NCBI RefSeq assembly: GCF_024580145.1
Contig: NZ_JANINI010000011.1
Coordinates: forward strand, 1-36,308
Length of the DNA stretch: 36,308 nt
Direction: 5' to 3'
Origin: Methyloversatilis sp. XJ19-49
GTDB taxonomy: Bacteria > Pseudomonadota > Gammaproteobacteria > Burkholderiales > Rhodocyclaceae
A program made the translations under genes and the position numbers. The notes below the pieces were generated by a model. The model did not search any database. It had not been told where the DNA came from and was given only the letters and a program-made list of their open reading frames with translations. This document shows, one piece after another, positions 1 to 6,711 of the stretch. Each line of letters starts with the position of its first letter. Within the stretch, counting starts at the first letter, position 1.

Positions 1-1160
1 GCGCTGGCGCGGGCCACGCGCGGTGGCGCCTGCAGCGCGGCACTCTGCCCGCGCGGTGTGGCCGCCAGCGGCGGCGGCGTGTCGGGACGGAACGCCAGCA
101 GGCGCAGCAAGGTCATCGAAAAGCCGGTCACCTCGTCGGGCGCCATCGGCAGATCATTGCAGCCCTGCACGACGATCTGGTAGGCCAGCTGTACCGATTC
201 GGCATCCATTGCCGCGACATAGGGCGCGAGACGCAGGCGCTCGACGTCGTCGGTGATGGCGTCGGGTACGCGCTGCGCCATCGCAACTCGGTGCAGCAGC
301 ACAGCCAGTTCGCGCAACGCCTGATCGAAATCGACGCTGCGCGCGCGCATCTGTTCGGTCAGCGCCATCAGCGCGGCGCCGTCGCCGGCGATGAGCGCAT
401 CGAGCACGAGGTAGAGGTGTTCGTCGCCGACGGTGCCCAGCATGTCGAGCACGTCCTGCTCGATCAGCCGGCCGGCACCGTGGGCGATCGCCTGGTCGAG
501 CAACGACAGCGCGTCGCGCATCGATCCTGCAGCGCCCTTGGAAATCGGCCGCAATGCCGCCGGCTCGTACTCGACCTGTTCGGCATCGAGCACTGCGGAC
601 AGGTGACGCACGATGGCGTCCGGCTGCATCTGCTTCAGATTGAATTGCAGGCAGCGGCTCAGCACCGTGACCGGAATCTTCTGCGGATCGGTCGTCGCAA
701 GGATGAATTTCACGTGTTCGGGCGGCTCTTCAAGCGTCTTCAGCATCGCGTTGAAGGCGTGGCCGGTCAGCATGTGGACTTCGTCGATCATGTAGACCTT
801 GTAGCGGCCGCGCGCCGGGGCGTAAGCCGCCTTTTCGAGCAGGGCCGCCATATCGTCGACGCTGCGGTTGGACGCAGCATCCATCTCGACGTAGTCCACG
901 AAGCGCCCGGCGTCGATTTCGGTACAGGCTGCACAGACCCCGCACGGCTTCGCCGTGATGCCGGTGTCGCAGTTCAGGCTCTTGGCGAGGATGCGGGCGA
1001 TCGTCGTCTTGCCCACGCCGCGGGTGCCTGTGAACAGATAGGCGTGATGCAGGCGTTGCTGTTCCAGGGCATGGGTCAGTGCGCGCACGACGTGGTCCTG
1101 ACCGATCAGCGTGTCGAAGCTGCGGGGACGCCACTTGCGCGCTAGAACCTGATAACTCAT
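1..1160 (-). CDS. dnaX: DNA polymerase III subunit tau/gamma, N-terminal part (runs off the left edge)
   Basis: This is the clamp-loader ATPase of the replicative polymerase. The protein begins MSYQVLARKWRP, typical of DnaX, at the ATG at 1158-1160. About 386 residues are present and the frame is open to base 1, so the C-terminus lies outside the window. Visible motifs are the Walker A loop GTRGVGKT (residues 45-52), the four zinc-binding cysteines (64, 73, 76, 79), the Walker B box DEVH (126-129) and a sensor-like SRC segment. The 4.5S RNA gene lies about 60 bp upstream on the same strand, an ffs-dnaX arrangement common in proteobacteria. Whether a programmed frameshift makes gamma cannot be judged because that region is missing. 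Confidence 0.97.
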   Translation of the reverse strand, partial: MSYQVLARKWRPRSFDTLIGQDHVVRALTHALEQQRLHHAYLFTGTRGVGKTTIARILAKSLNCDTGITAKPCGVCAACTEIDAGRFVDYVEMDAASNRSVDDMAALLEKAAYAPARGRYKVYMIDEVHMLTGHAFNAMLKTLEEPPEHVKFILATTDPQKIPVTVLSRCLQFNLKQMQPDAIVRHLSAVLDAEQVEYEPAALRPISKGAAGSMRDALSLLDQAIAHGAGRLIEQDVLDMLGTVGDEHLYLVLDALIAGDGAALMALTEQMRARSVDFDQALRELAVLLHRVAMAQRVPDAITDDVERLRLAPYVAAMDAESVQLAYQIVVQGCNDLPMAPDEVTGFSMTLLRLLAFRPDTPPPLAATPRGQSAALQAPPRVARAS

Positions 1161-1221
1161 CGGAACGCTGGCGGGAGGGGAAGGATGGAAACCCGGGAGA
1201 CGGATCCAGCAAAAAAAGGAG

Positions 1222-1324
1222 GGGTGGCGAGCCTGACCCCCGGCACTCATGGTGAGCAGCTGTGGCTGCTTCCTTCCGGACCTGACCAGATTCACCGCGC
1301 CACGATGCGGGGAGACCCGCCACG
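1222..1324 (-). ncRNA. ffs: Signal recognition particle 4.5S RNA
   Basis: The minus strand carries the near-invariant domain IV core GGTCAGGTCCGGAAGGAAGC (within about 1263-1288), which binds Ffh. The ends pair: GTGGCG at 1318-1323 with CGCCAC at 1224-1229, and further GGG/CCC pairing extends the helix, giving the single long hairpin of about 100 nt expected for bacterial small SRP RNA. A run of seven T (plus-strand A at 1211-1217) directly follows the closing helix and would serve as an intrinsic terminator. A plausible -10 box TATCAT lies at 1329-1334. Exact ends are estimates. Confidence 0.95.
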
Positions 1325-1371
1325 CCGAATGATACCCCGAGCCGCCCGGCTTGGGCGACACCGGCGGCAAA

Positions 1372-1674
1372 TTAGCCGCCGCCGCGCTGGAAGTGGCGGT
1401 CGAAGCGCGCCATGAAATCCTGCATCACGGCGCCGTCACGGGACGGAAACTCGATCTGCACGCGCAGTCTTGGAAGGCTGAGCAGGCCGATGTTCAGCGC
1501 AGGCAGTTCCTCGGCCGTCAGTTGCCAGGTCTTGCCGCTGACCTGCTCGCCACGATGCACCAGCGGCAGTCCGACCGCGCCGGGCAGCATGTCGAAGAAT
1601 TCGGCGCGACCGATGCTCATGACGCGCTCGACGCGCCCCGATTCCAGTTCGGCCGGCTTCAGCGGAAACGCCAT
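1372..1674 (-). CDS. Unknown 100-residue protein, last gene of the aldehyde oxidoreductase operon
   Basis: Not recognised by family. The ATG at 1672-1674 is chosen; a GTG two codons upstream (1680) overlaps the stop of the preceding MoaD-like gene and is equally possible. The protein is soluble, without signal peptide or membrane segment. It contains a run suggestive of a small beta-rich domain (GLPLVHRGEQVSG, then GLLSLPRLRVQIEFPS) and ends in RGGG. Tight coupling to the MoaD-like gene places it in the operon. In Aromatoleum aromaticum the tungsten aldehyde oxidoreductase operon also continues past the three subunits into small accessory genes, so a role in cofactor insertion or maturation is possible, but this is inference. 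Confidence 0.75.
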   Translation of the reverse strand: MAFPLKPAELESGRVERVMSIGRAEFFDMLPGAVGLPLVHRGEQVSGKTWQLTAEELPALNIGLLSLPRLRVQIEFPSRDGAVMQDFMARFDRHFQRGGG

Positions 1675-1676
1675 GC

Positions 1677-1931
1677 TCACCCGCCGGCCACCGGCGGCCA
1701 GATGGCCAGTACGTCATTCTCGACCAGCGGATGCGCTTCGCGGCTGGCTGGCGGAATGTAGTGACCATTCACCAGCACCAGATGAACCAGCCGCTTGGGC
1801 AGCTGATGGCGATCGATCAGGTCGCCGACGGTGGTGCCGTCGGCGACCTCCATCGGCCACTCGTTGGTGCGCTTCGCCTCGTCCGGCAGATGATCCGACA
1901 GCGAGGCATAGAGCTTCAGCGTCACCCGCAT
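1677..1931 (-). CDS. MoaD/ThiS-family sulfur carrier protein
   Basis: An 84-residue beta-grasp protein. It starts MRVTLKLYASLSDHLP, has the spacing of MoaD and ends in PPVAGG, with the C-terminal Gly-Gly that becomes a thiocarboxylate in this family. MoaD donates the dithiolene sulfurs of molybdopterin, the ligand of both molybdenum and tungsten. Lying two bases after the FAD subunit gene and inside the aldehyde oxidoreductase operon, it is probably a dedicated carrier for tungstopterin synthesis. No MoaE or MoeB partner is visible in the window, so it would have to use copies elsewhere. General MoaD function is established; dedication to this enzyme is inferred. Confidence 0.88.
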   Translation of the reverse strand: MRVTLKLYASLSDHLPDEAKRTNEWPMEVADGTTVGDLIDRHQLPKRLVHLVLVNGHYIPPASREAHPLVENDVLAIWPPVAGG

Positions 1932-1933
1932 CG

Positions 1934-3205
1934 TCAGTGCGCAACCCCGGCGAGCGGTGCAGCGCTCTGCGCCTGGGCGCTAGACAGATAGGCTTCCATG
2001 ACGCGCAGCGGGTCCTGCATCAGGCGTTCCTTCCAGGTGCCGAGCGGCGTGCGCGTCTGGATCAGGCCGCGCAGCACACCGACGTGGTCGGTCAGGCCGA
2101 TCGAAGTCGCGCCGACGAGCACATCGTCCTTGAACTGCAGGCTGATGTAGCGGAAGCGCTTGTCGTCGATCATTTCGACCGCATCGCCACCGTCGGCGCC
2201 CCACCACTGGCCGAACGACGCGGAGATCAGACCCAGCGTGTCGAGTACGTTGATCGCCATGGTGCCCTGCGATTGCGTGCTGCGGCCGGCCATGTTCATG
2301 GCCGCGATGCGGCCCTGATCGACCGCGTTCGGCTGAATGGCGTTGACCAGGCGTTCGCCGGTCGAGAAATCGATCGCTTCCGCCACGTCCCCCGCCGCGA
2401 ACACGCCCGGCACATTGGTTTCGCATCGTTCGTCGATCAGGATGCCGGTCGAGCAGGCGACGCCGCTGCCTTCCAGAAAGGCGACATTGGGCTTGACGCC
2501 GGCGGCCGCGATGATCAGGTCGGCCACCACTTCCTTGCCGTCACCGAGCGTGGCGACCAGGGCATCGCCGTCCTGGCGGATTGCAGTGACGCGCGCCTTC
2601 GTATGGACGGTCACGCCCTTCTGTTCGACCCAGCGCGCGATCATGCTGCCCGCCTTGGAGGTCATCATGCGCGGCACCATGCGGTCGCCCATTTCGACGA
2701 TGTCGAGCTTCACGCCGCGCGAGGCCAGCGCCTCCATGATGATGCAGCCGATGAAGCCGGCGCCGATCTGCAGCACGCGCGCACCCTTCTTGGCCTTGGC
2801 GGCGATGTGGCGCGCATCTTCAAGCGTCCAGCAACTGTGAACATTGGGCGAATCAATGCCCGGTACGGGCAGGCGCAGCGGGTGCGAACCGGTGCAGATC
2901 AGCAACCTGTCATACGGAAGTGCCGTGCCGTCCTCGAGATGTACCGTGCGGCTGGCGGTGTCGAGCGACTTCGCGCGCCCGAGCACCTCCCGAATTCGCA
3001 GCGACTCGAAATGGCCGTCGGTCTTGCGCAGCCAGGTGCCCTTCTCTTCGATGTTGCCGACCAGCAGGTAGGGAATGGCCATGCGCGAATACGGCCGCTC
3101 AGGTTCATCGCCGATCATGACGATGTCGGCCGACGCATCCGCGCGGCGCAGGGCCTCTGCAGCCACCACGCCGGCCGGGCCGTTGCCGATGATCACGTGT
3201 TTCAT
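1934..3205 (-). CDS. aorC: FAD/NAD-dependent oxidoreductase subunit of tungsten aldehyde oxidoreductase (AorC-like)
   Basis: A 423-residue flavoprotein of the pyridine nucleotide-disulfide oxidoreductase fold. The N-terminal dinucleotide motif IGNGPAG (about residues 6-12) binds FAD, a second motif IGAGFIG (about 147-153) binds NAD(P), and VFAAGDV near residue 268 is the second FAD contact. It lacks the redox-active CxxxxC of glutathione-reductase types and resembles NirB/rubredoxin-reductase-type flavoproteins. In the Aromatoleum aromaticum enzyme (AorABC) this subunit exchanges electrons with NAD. The gene sits about 60 bp after aorB and 2 bp before the MoaD-like gene, so it is cotranscribed. 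Confidence 0.9.
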   Translation of the reverse strand: MKHVIIGNGPAGVVAAEALRRADASADIVMIGDEPERPYSRMAIPYLLVGNIEEKGTWLRKTDGHFESLRIREVLGRAKSLDTASRTVHLEDGTALPYDRLLICTGSHPLRLPVPGIDSPNVHSCWTLEDARHIAAKAKKGARVLQIGAGFIGCIIMEALASRGVKLDIVEMGDRMVPRMMTSKAGSMIARWVEQKGVTVHTKARVTAIRQDGDALVATLGDGKEVVADLIIAAAGVKPNVAFLEGSGVACSTGILIDERCETNVPGVFAAGDVAEAIDFSTGERLVNAIQPNAVDQGRIAAMNMAGRSTQSQGTMAINVLDTLGLISASFGQWWGADGGDAVEMIDDKRFRYISLQFKDDVLVGATSIGLTDHVGVLRGLIQTRTPLGTWKERLMQDPLRVMEAYLSSAQAQSAAPLAGVAH

Positions 3206-3268
3206 GTTTGTTCCTGTCGAAATGCGCCGCGCCCCGAAGGGCGCGGCGAGTTCAGGGGTAAAACCCGA

Positions 3269-5116
3269 TCACAGACCCAGGCGGGCGACGGTTTCCGCGG
3301 TCGGGCGACCTTCCGTGTCCCAGCCGCGCAGGTCGTAATATTCGGGAATCATCTTGTCGATGCCCGACACCAGGCCCTTGGCCGGACCGACCTTGGCCGC
3401 TTCCGTCTTCAGGCGCGCCGGCAGATCATCGTCCTTGCGCGTGAAACCGGCCGCGTTGTTGAACTGACGCTCCATGTTCCAGATGCGCTCGCCCATCAGG
3501 TCAAGTTTTTCCATCGACCAGTCGCCTTCGCACGCCGCCTGCAACTGCGGCTGGATGTCCGAAAGCGCCCACGCAAAGGTCGTGAAGACGCACAGGCCGG
3601 TCGAATCGACCACCGCCGTGGCGTCCTGGAACGCCTTGACCAGTGCCGGCTTGCCTTCGGTCGTCAGCGGATCTGTCTTGACCGGAATACCCAGCACTTC
3701 GGACGAAATCGTGTACGAACGCAGGTGGCAGGCACCGCGGTTCGAAGTTGCGTAGGTCAGGCCCATGCCCTGCACCGCGCGCGCGTCGTAGGCCGGAAAT
3801 TCCTGGCCCTTGACCGACATCGACAGTTCCGGATGACCGTATTTCTCGCAAAGCCGCTTTGAACCGAGACCGATGATCTTCCCGAAGCCTTCGCCACGTG
3901 CGGTGATTTCAGTCAGGAAAGTCAGCGCCTTGCCGGAACCGAAAGGCGCTTCGATGCCGATCTCTTCCTTCGTCAGCACGCCCATTTCATACAGTTCCAT
4001 CACCGCGCCGATGGTCGCGCCGAAGGAAATCGGATCGAAACCGTCTTCGTTGCAGAGCATGGTCGCGTACTGCAGCGCATCGAGATCATCGACGCCATTG
4101 GCACAGCCCAGCGCCCACGCGGCTTCGTATTCCAGACCACCGGATGCGCCCCAGTACTTCGGGCTGTTGACCACGGTGTAGTGCGTGGCGTCGATCTTGG
4201 AGATGCGGCCACAGGCGATGGTGCAGCCGAAACAGGCCTGGTTGTTCACCAGTTGCGCCTTGCCATCGCTTTCGCGCGGCTCGTGCATCGCTTCGGCCGA
4301 AATCTTGCGCGCGCCCTCGAACTGGACGTCCTTGTGATTGCGCGTCGGCATGGCGCCGATTTCGTTGATCACATTCATCAGCACCTGCGTGCCGTAGGTC
4401 GGCAACCCCTGACCGGTGACAGCGTTTTCCTTGAGGATCTTCTTCTTCTCGAAGGTGACCTTCATGAATTCCTTCGGGTTGGCAATGTTGCCGACGCCGA
4501 GCGTGCCGCGCACCGCGATCGCCTTCAGGTTCTTCGAACCGGCGACGGCGCCGACGCCTGAGCGGCCGGCGGCACGATGCAGGTCATTGACGATGGCGGC
4601 GTACAGCACACCGTTCTCGCCCGTGCGGCCGATGCACGACACGCGGATCTGCGGGTCCTGGTGTTCCGACTTGATCTGGCCTTCGGTTTCCCACACGGTC
4701 TTGCCCCACAGATGGGAGGCATCGCGCAATTCGACCTTGTCGTTCTCGATCGACAGATAGACCGGGCTTGAAGCACGGCCCTCGATGATCACCATGTCCC
4801 AGCCGGCGAACTTCAGTTCGGCGCCGAAGTAGCCGCCGGAGTTCGAACAGGCGATGGCGCCTGTCAGCGGGCCCTTGGTGACGACCGAATAGCGGCCACC
4901 GGTGGAGGCCATCGTGCCGGTCAGCGGGCCGGTCGCCCAGATGATCTTGTTGTCCGGCGACAGCGGATCAACCTTCGGATCGATTTCCGACGCCAGGTAT
5001 TTCGTCGCCAGTCCGCGTTGACCCAGATAGTCGTGCGCCCACTCCATGTTGAGCGGCTCGCTCGCACAGGTGCGATCGGTCAGATTTACGCGGAGGATTT
5101 TACGTGTCCATGCCAT
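3269..5116 (-). CDS. aorB: Tungsten-containing aldehyde oxidoreductase, catalytic subunit (AorB-like)
   Basis: A 615-residue member of the aldehyde ferredoxin oxidoreductase family, which oxidises aldehydes to carboxylic acids at a tungsto-bispterin centre. It begins MAWTRKILRVNLTDRT, standard for the family, and ATG 5114-5116 is chosen for that reason (the frame is open further upstream). The [4Fe-4S] ligands are visible as C295-x2-C298-x3-C302 and C509 in the DSTGLCVF segment (504-511), a pterin-binding signature. Glycine-rich pterin segments occur near residues 62-75 and 450-462. No signal peptide, so it acts in the cytoplasm. It fits the AorABC subfamily of mesophilic bacteria such as Aromatoleum. 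It could clear aldehydes made by the neighbouring alcohol dehydrogenases once they enter the cell. Confidence 0.95.
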   Translation of the reverse strand: MAWTRKILRVNLTDRTCASEPLNMEWAHDYLGQRGLATKYLASEIDPKVDPLSPDNKIIWATGPLTGTMASTGGRYSVVTKGPLTGAIACSNSGGYFGAELKFAGWDMVIIEGRASSPVYLSIENDKVELRDASHLWGKTVWETEGQIKSEHQDPQIRVSCIGRTGENGVLYAAIVNDLHRAAGRSGVGAVAGSKNLKAIAVRGTLGVGNIANPKEFMKVTFEKKKILKENAVTGQGLPTYGTQVLMNVINEIGAMPTRNHKDVQFEGARKISAEAMHEPRESDGKAQLVNNQACFGCTIACGRISKIDATHYTVVNSPKYWGASGGLEYEAAWALGCANGVDDLDALQYATMLCNEDGFDPISFGATIGAVMELYEMGVLTKEEIGIEAPFGSGKALTFLTEITARGEGFGKIIGLGSKRLCEKYGHPELSMSVKGQEFPAYDARAVQGMGLTYATSNRGACHLRSYTISSEVLGIPVKTDPLTTEGKPALVKAFQDATAVVDSTGLCVFTTFAWALSDIQPQLQAACEGDWSMEKLDLMGERIWNMERQFNNAAGFTRKDDDLPARLKTEAAKVGPAKGLVSGIDKMIPEYYDLRGWDTEGRPTAETVARLGL

Positions 5117-5136
5117 GTCAGTATCCCTTTCGGTGG

Positions 5137-5607
5137 TCAGGCAGACGGGTTGCCGAGCTTGTCGGCCCACTGGCGCATGCGCTCCAGCCCGGTCCAGTTG
5201 GCATCGACATAGGTGATGGCACCGGTCGGACAGGCTTCGGCACAGGCCGGGTCGCCACCGCACAGATCGCACTTCTGGACCTTGCCGGTTTCGGCGACGT
5301 AATTCACGGTGCCGAACGGACAGGCGATCGTGCACACCTTGCAACCCACACAGACATCCTCGAGCACGACCTTGGCGCCATTGGTCTTGTCGAGCTTGAT
5401 CGCCTCGACCGGACAGGCGTGCATGCACCAGGCTTCGTCACACTGGGTACAGGTGTAAGGCACCTTCGCGCCGGTGTGGTGGAACTCGAATACCTTGATG
5501 CGCGACAGCGAGTTGTTGAAGACCCCGTAGTTCTCGAATGAACAGGCCATTTCGCACTGCAGGCAGCTGGTGCATTTCAAGGGGTCGATGTGTAGTGATT
5601 TCTGCAT
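5137..5607 (-). CDS. aorA: Four-cluster ferredoxin subunit of aldehyde oxidoreductase (AorA-like)
   Basis: A 156-residue iron-sulfur protein of the DmsB/HycB ferredoxin type. Four cysteine groups are visible: CTSCLQCEMAC, CTQCDEAWCMHAC, CVGCKVCTIAC and CDLCGGDPACAEAC. These supply sixteen cysteines for four [4Fe-4S] clusters that wire the tungsten subunit to the flavin subunit. The start at ATG 5605-5607 (MQKSLHIDP) is preceded by GGAGGAG at a good distance; an in-frame start 17 codons upstream lacks such support. It is the first gene of the operon, 20 bp before aorB. A possible -10 box TAAAAT lies at 5688-5693. Confidence 0.93.
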   Translation of the reverse strand: MQKSLHIDPLKCTSCLQCEMACSFENYGVFNNSLSRIKVFEFHHTGAKVPYTCTQCDEAWCMHACPVEAIKLDKTNGAKVVLEDVCVGCKVCTIACPFGTVNYVAETGKVQKCDLCGGDPACAEACPTGAITYVDANWTGLERMRQWADKLGNPSA

Positions 5608-5768
5608 GTTCAGTCGCTCCTCCACATTCTGGGCGAATCTTTGTGTGGTTCGACGCACGGGTGCGCCGGCTATGAAAACCGCTTCATATTTTAGCGCCCG
5701 GATTTTCCCCGCGGGGAGCCTTTCGGCGGGTCAACACGGGGATTGAGTGCGGCGGGTGTGTTGAAGGC

Positions 5769-5799
5769 GTCCAGATGTCCAGAATCTGGACATCTGGAC
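5769..5799. promoter_or_regulatory. 31-bp perfect palindrome upstream of the aldehyde oxidoreductase operon
   Basis: The arm GTCCAGATGTCCAGA (5769-5783) is repeated exactly as its reverse complement at 5785-5799 around one central base. Each arm is itself a near-tandem of GTCCAGA with an 8-bp period, so the site offers four half-sites. It lies about 160 bp before aorA and 31 bp after the stop of the upstream cytochrome gene. No T-tract follows on either strand, so a regulator-binding site is favoured over an intrinsic terminator. Confidence 0.6.
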
Positions 5800-5830
5800 A
5801 GTTGCGACGCAGAAAGCGCCGCGTTCACGC

Positions 5831-6271
5831 TTACGGTTCGTAGCGCGTATCGAGATAGCTGCGGATGGCCCACATGGCTTCCTGCGCCATCGTGCCTTCG
5901 AATGGCGGCATGTAGACAGCGCCGTTGCGCACGCGTCCGCGGCGGACCGTGTTGATGAAATAATCATCGGTTTCGGCGTCGAGCGGCAGCATCCGGAGAT
6001 CCGGTGCGATACCGCCGCTGATGGCTTCCAGTCCGTGGCAGCGCGCGCAGTTCTGGTTGTAGGCCGAAGTACCGACACGGATGGCTTCCTTGTCGCCACG
6101 ATACGGGTTTTCCTTCATCCATTCCGCGCCGAGCGGCTTCAGCGCGCTGACGTCGACCGCCTGCGGCACCACGTCGCCGTGTGCCTCGACGCGCATCGTG
6201 GTCGCCGCGCCCAACGCCATCAACGCGGTACAGGCCAGCGTTGCCTTCAAAATCCGGTTACCTGCTTTCAT
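5831..6271 (-). CDS. Periplasmic cytochrome c, PedF/c-550 type
   Basis: A 146-residue single-heme cytochrome c. It has a signal peptide (about residues 1-30), the heme site C75-A-R-C78-H79, and the probable axial Met121 in VYMPPFEG. The C-terminal QEAMWAIRSYLDTR is shared with the second cytochrome at 15464, so the two are paralogues. The family (cytochrome c-550 PedF) takes electrons from PQQ alcohol dehydrogenases. ATG 6269-6271 is preferred over a GTG directly upstream because it spaces properly from GGAGGA. A strong sigma54 promoter lies 50-70 bp upstream, which ties it to the AcoR-like activator encoded divergently. Confidence 0.88.
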   Translation of the reverse strand: MKAGNRILKATLACTALMALGAATTMRVEAHGDVVPQAVDVSALKPLGAEWMKENPYRGDKEAIRVGTSAYNQNCARCHGLEAISGGIAPDLRMLPLDAETDDYFINTVRRGRVRNGAVYMPPFEGTMAQEAMWAIRSYLDTRYEP

Positions 6272-6323
6272 CACTCCTCCGTAAATATCCGTTACTGCAA
6301 CACAATATGCGACCCCAGCGAGT

Positions 6324-6340
6324 TAGCAGGATGCGTGCCA
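6324..6340 (-). promoter_or_regulatory. Sigma54 promoter of the PedF-like cytochrome gene
   Basis: The minus strand reads TGGCACGCATCCTGCTA. This matches the -24 element TGGCACG in all seven positions and the -12 element TTGCW in four of five, with GG and GC separated by exactly ten bases. Transcription would start near 6313, about 40 nt before the start codon. Confidence 0.8.
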
Positions 6341-6366
6341 CGTTAAACTCGATCGCTTGCCGAGCG

Positions 6367-6380
6367 GCGACATCCAAGTG
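6367..6380 (-). promoter_or_regulatory. 14-bp motif shared by two sigma54 promoter regions (candidate activator site)
   Basis: The minus strand reads CACTTGGATGTCGC. The identical 14-mer occurs at 12601-12614 in the same orientation, upstream of the sigma54 promoter of the SoxYZ-like gene. Here it lies 27 bp upstream of the -24 element. It is a candidate binding site for the AcoR-like activator; a chance match cannot be excluded. Confidence 0.35.
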
Positions 6381-6466
6381 CCGCAGCGAAAACAACGCGT
6401 GGCGCGACAGGTGCGCTTACAGCCGGTCGCCATGATGCCCCAGGAGCGTGGGTGAGCGTACGCCCC

Positions 6467-6579
6467 GGGTCTGTTCGTATTTGTTTCCTACATCACGCCG
6501 CGTCGCAGGGCAAGGCGCACTGCCTGCCCTGCGGGTTGACCCCGGGAGCGTGACGCACGAATCAAATGCGAACAGACCC
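6467..6579. repeat. Short element with 17-bp terminal inverted repeats
   Basis: GGGTCTGTTCGTATTTG at 6467-6483 is repeated inverted at 6563-6579 with one mismatch, bounding 113 bp. Inside is a hairpin (GCAGGGCA/TGCCCTGC, about 6505-6532). The 13-mer CCCC(A/G)GGAGCGTG occurs directly repeated at 6438-6450 and 6540-6552. There is no coding capacity. It resembles a miniature transposable or REP-like element, but no family is recognised. Confidence 0.5.
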
Positions 6580-6711
6580 TAGGTGCGGCGATGCTTCAGG
6601 CCTTACTATCTCGCATGAACAGTTTGCAGGGCACTATCAGTCGCCCGACGCGTCACACGCCAGAGCCGGCATCACCGGCCGTCGCGCGTGGTTCAAGGTT
6701 CGGAGGAGAGC

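Larger units (their letters stand above)
6275..6711. other. Intergenic region between divergent cytochrome c and activator genes
   Basis: This 437-bp gap holds the cytochrome sigma54 promoter (6324-6340), a candidate activator site (6367-6380) and an inverted-repeat element (6467-6579). The activator gene has a strong ribosome site (GGAGGAG) at its end. No convincing promoter for the activator was found; TACTAT near 6603 is a weak -10 candidate. No protein-coding signal was seen. Confidence 0.6.

Noticed and set aside
291-1145. Plus-strand open frame of 284 codons
   Set aside because: It lies opposite dnaX, whose protein has all family motifs. The plus-strand translation has no recognisable domain and reflects high GC content.
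1363-1380. GGCGGC/GCCGCC hairpin overlapping the stop of the 100-residue gene
   Set aside because: The stem is only six base pairs, no T-run follows, and such short GC palindromes are common at this base composition.
1412-3862. Plus-strand open frame of 816 codons
   Set aside because: It covers the MoaD-like, FAD subunit and part of the AOR catalytic genes in antisense. The translation is low-complexity Arg/His/Ala-rich, with no domain and no ribosome site.
5117-5428. N-terminal extension of the AOR catalytic subunit
   Set aside because: The frame is open upstream but overlaps the ferredoxin gene. Family members begin at MAWTRKILRVNL, which coincides with the ATG at 5116.
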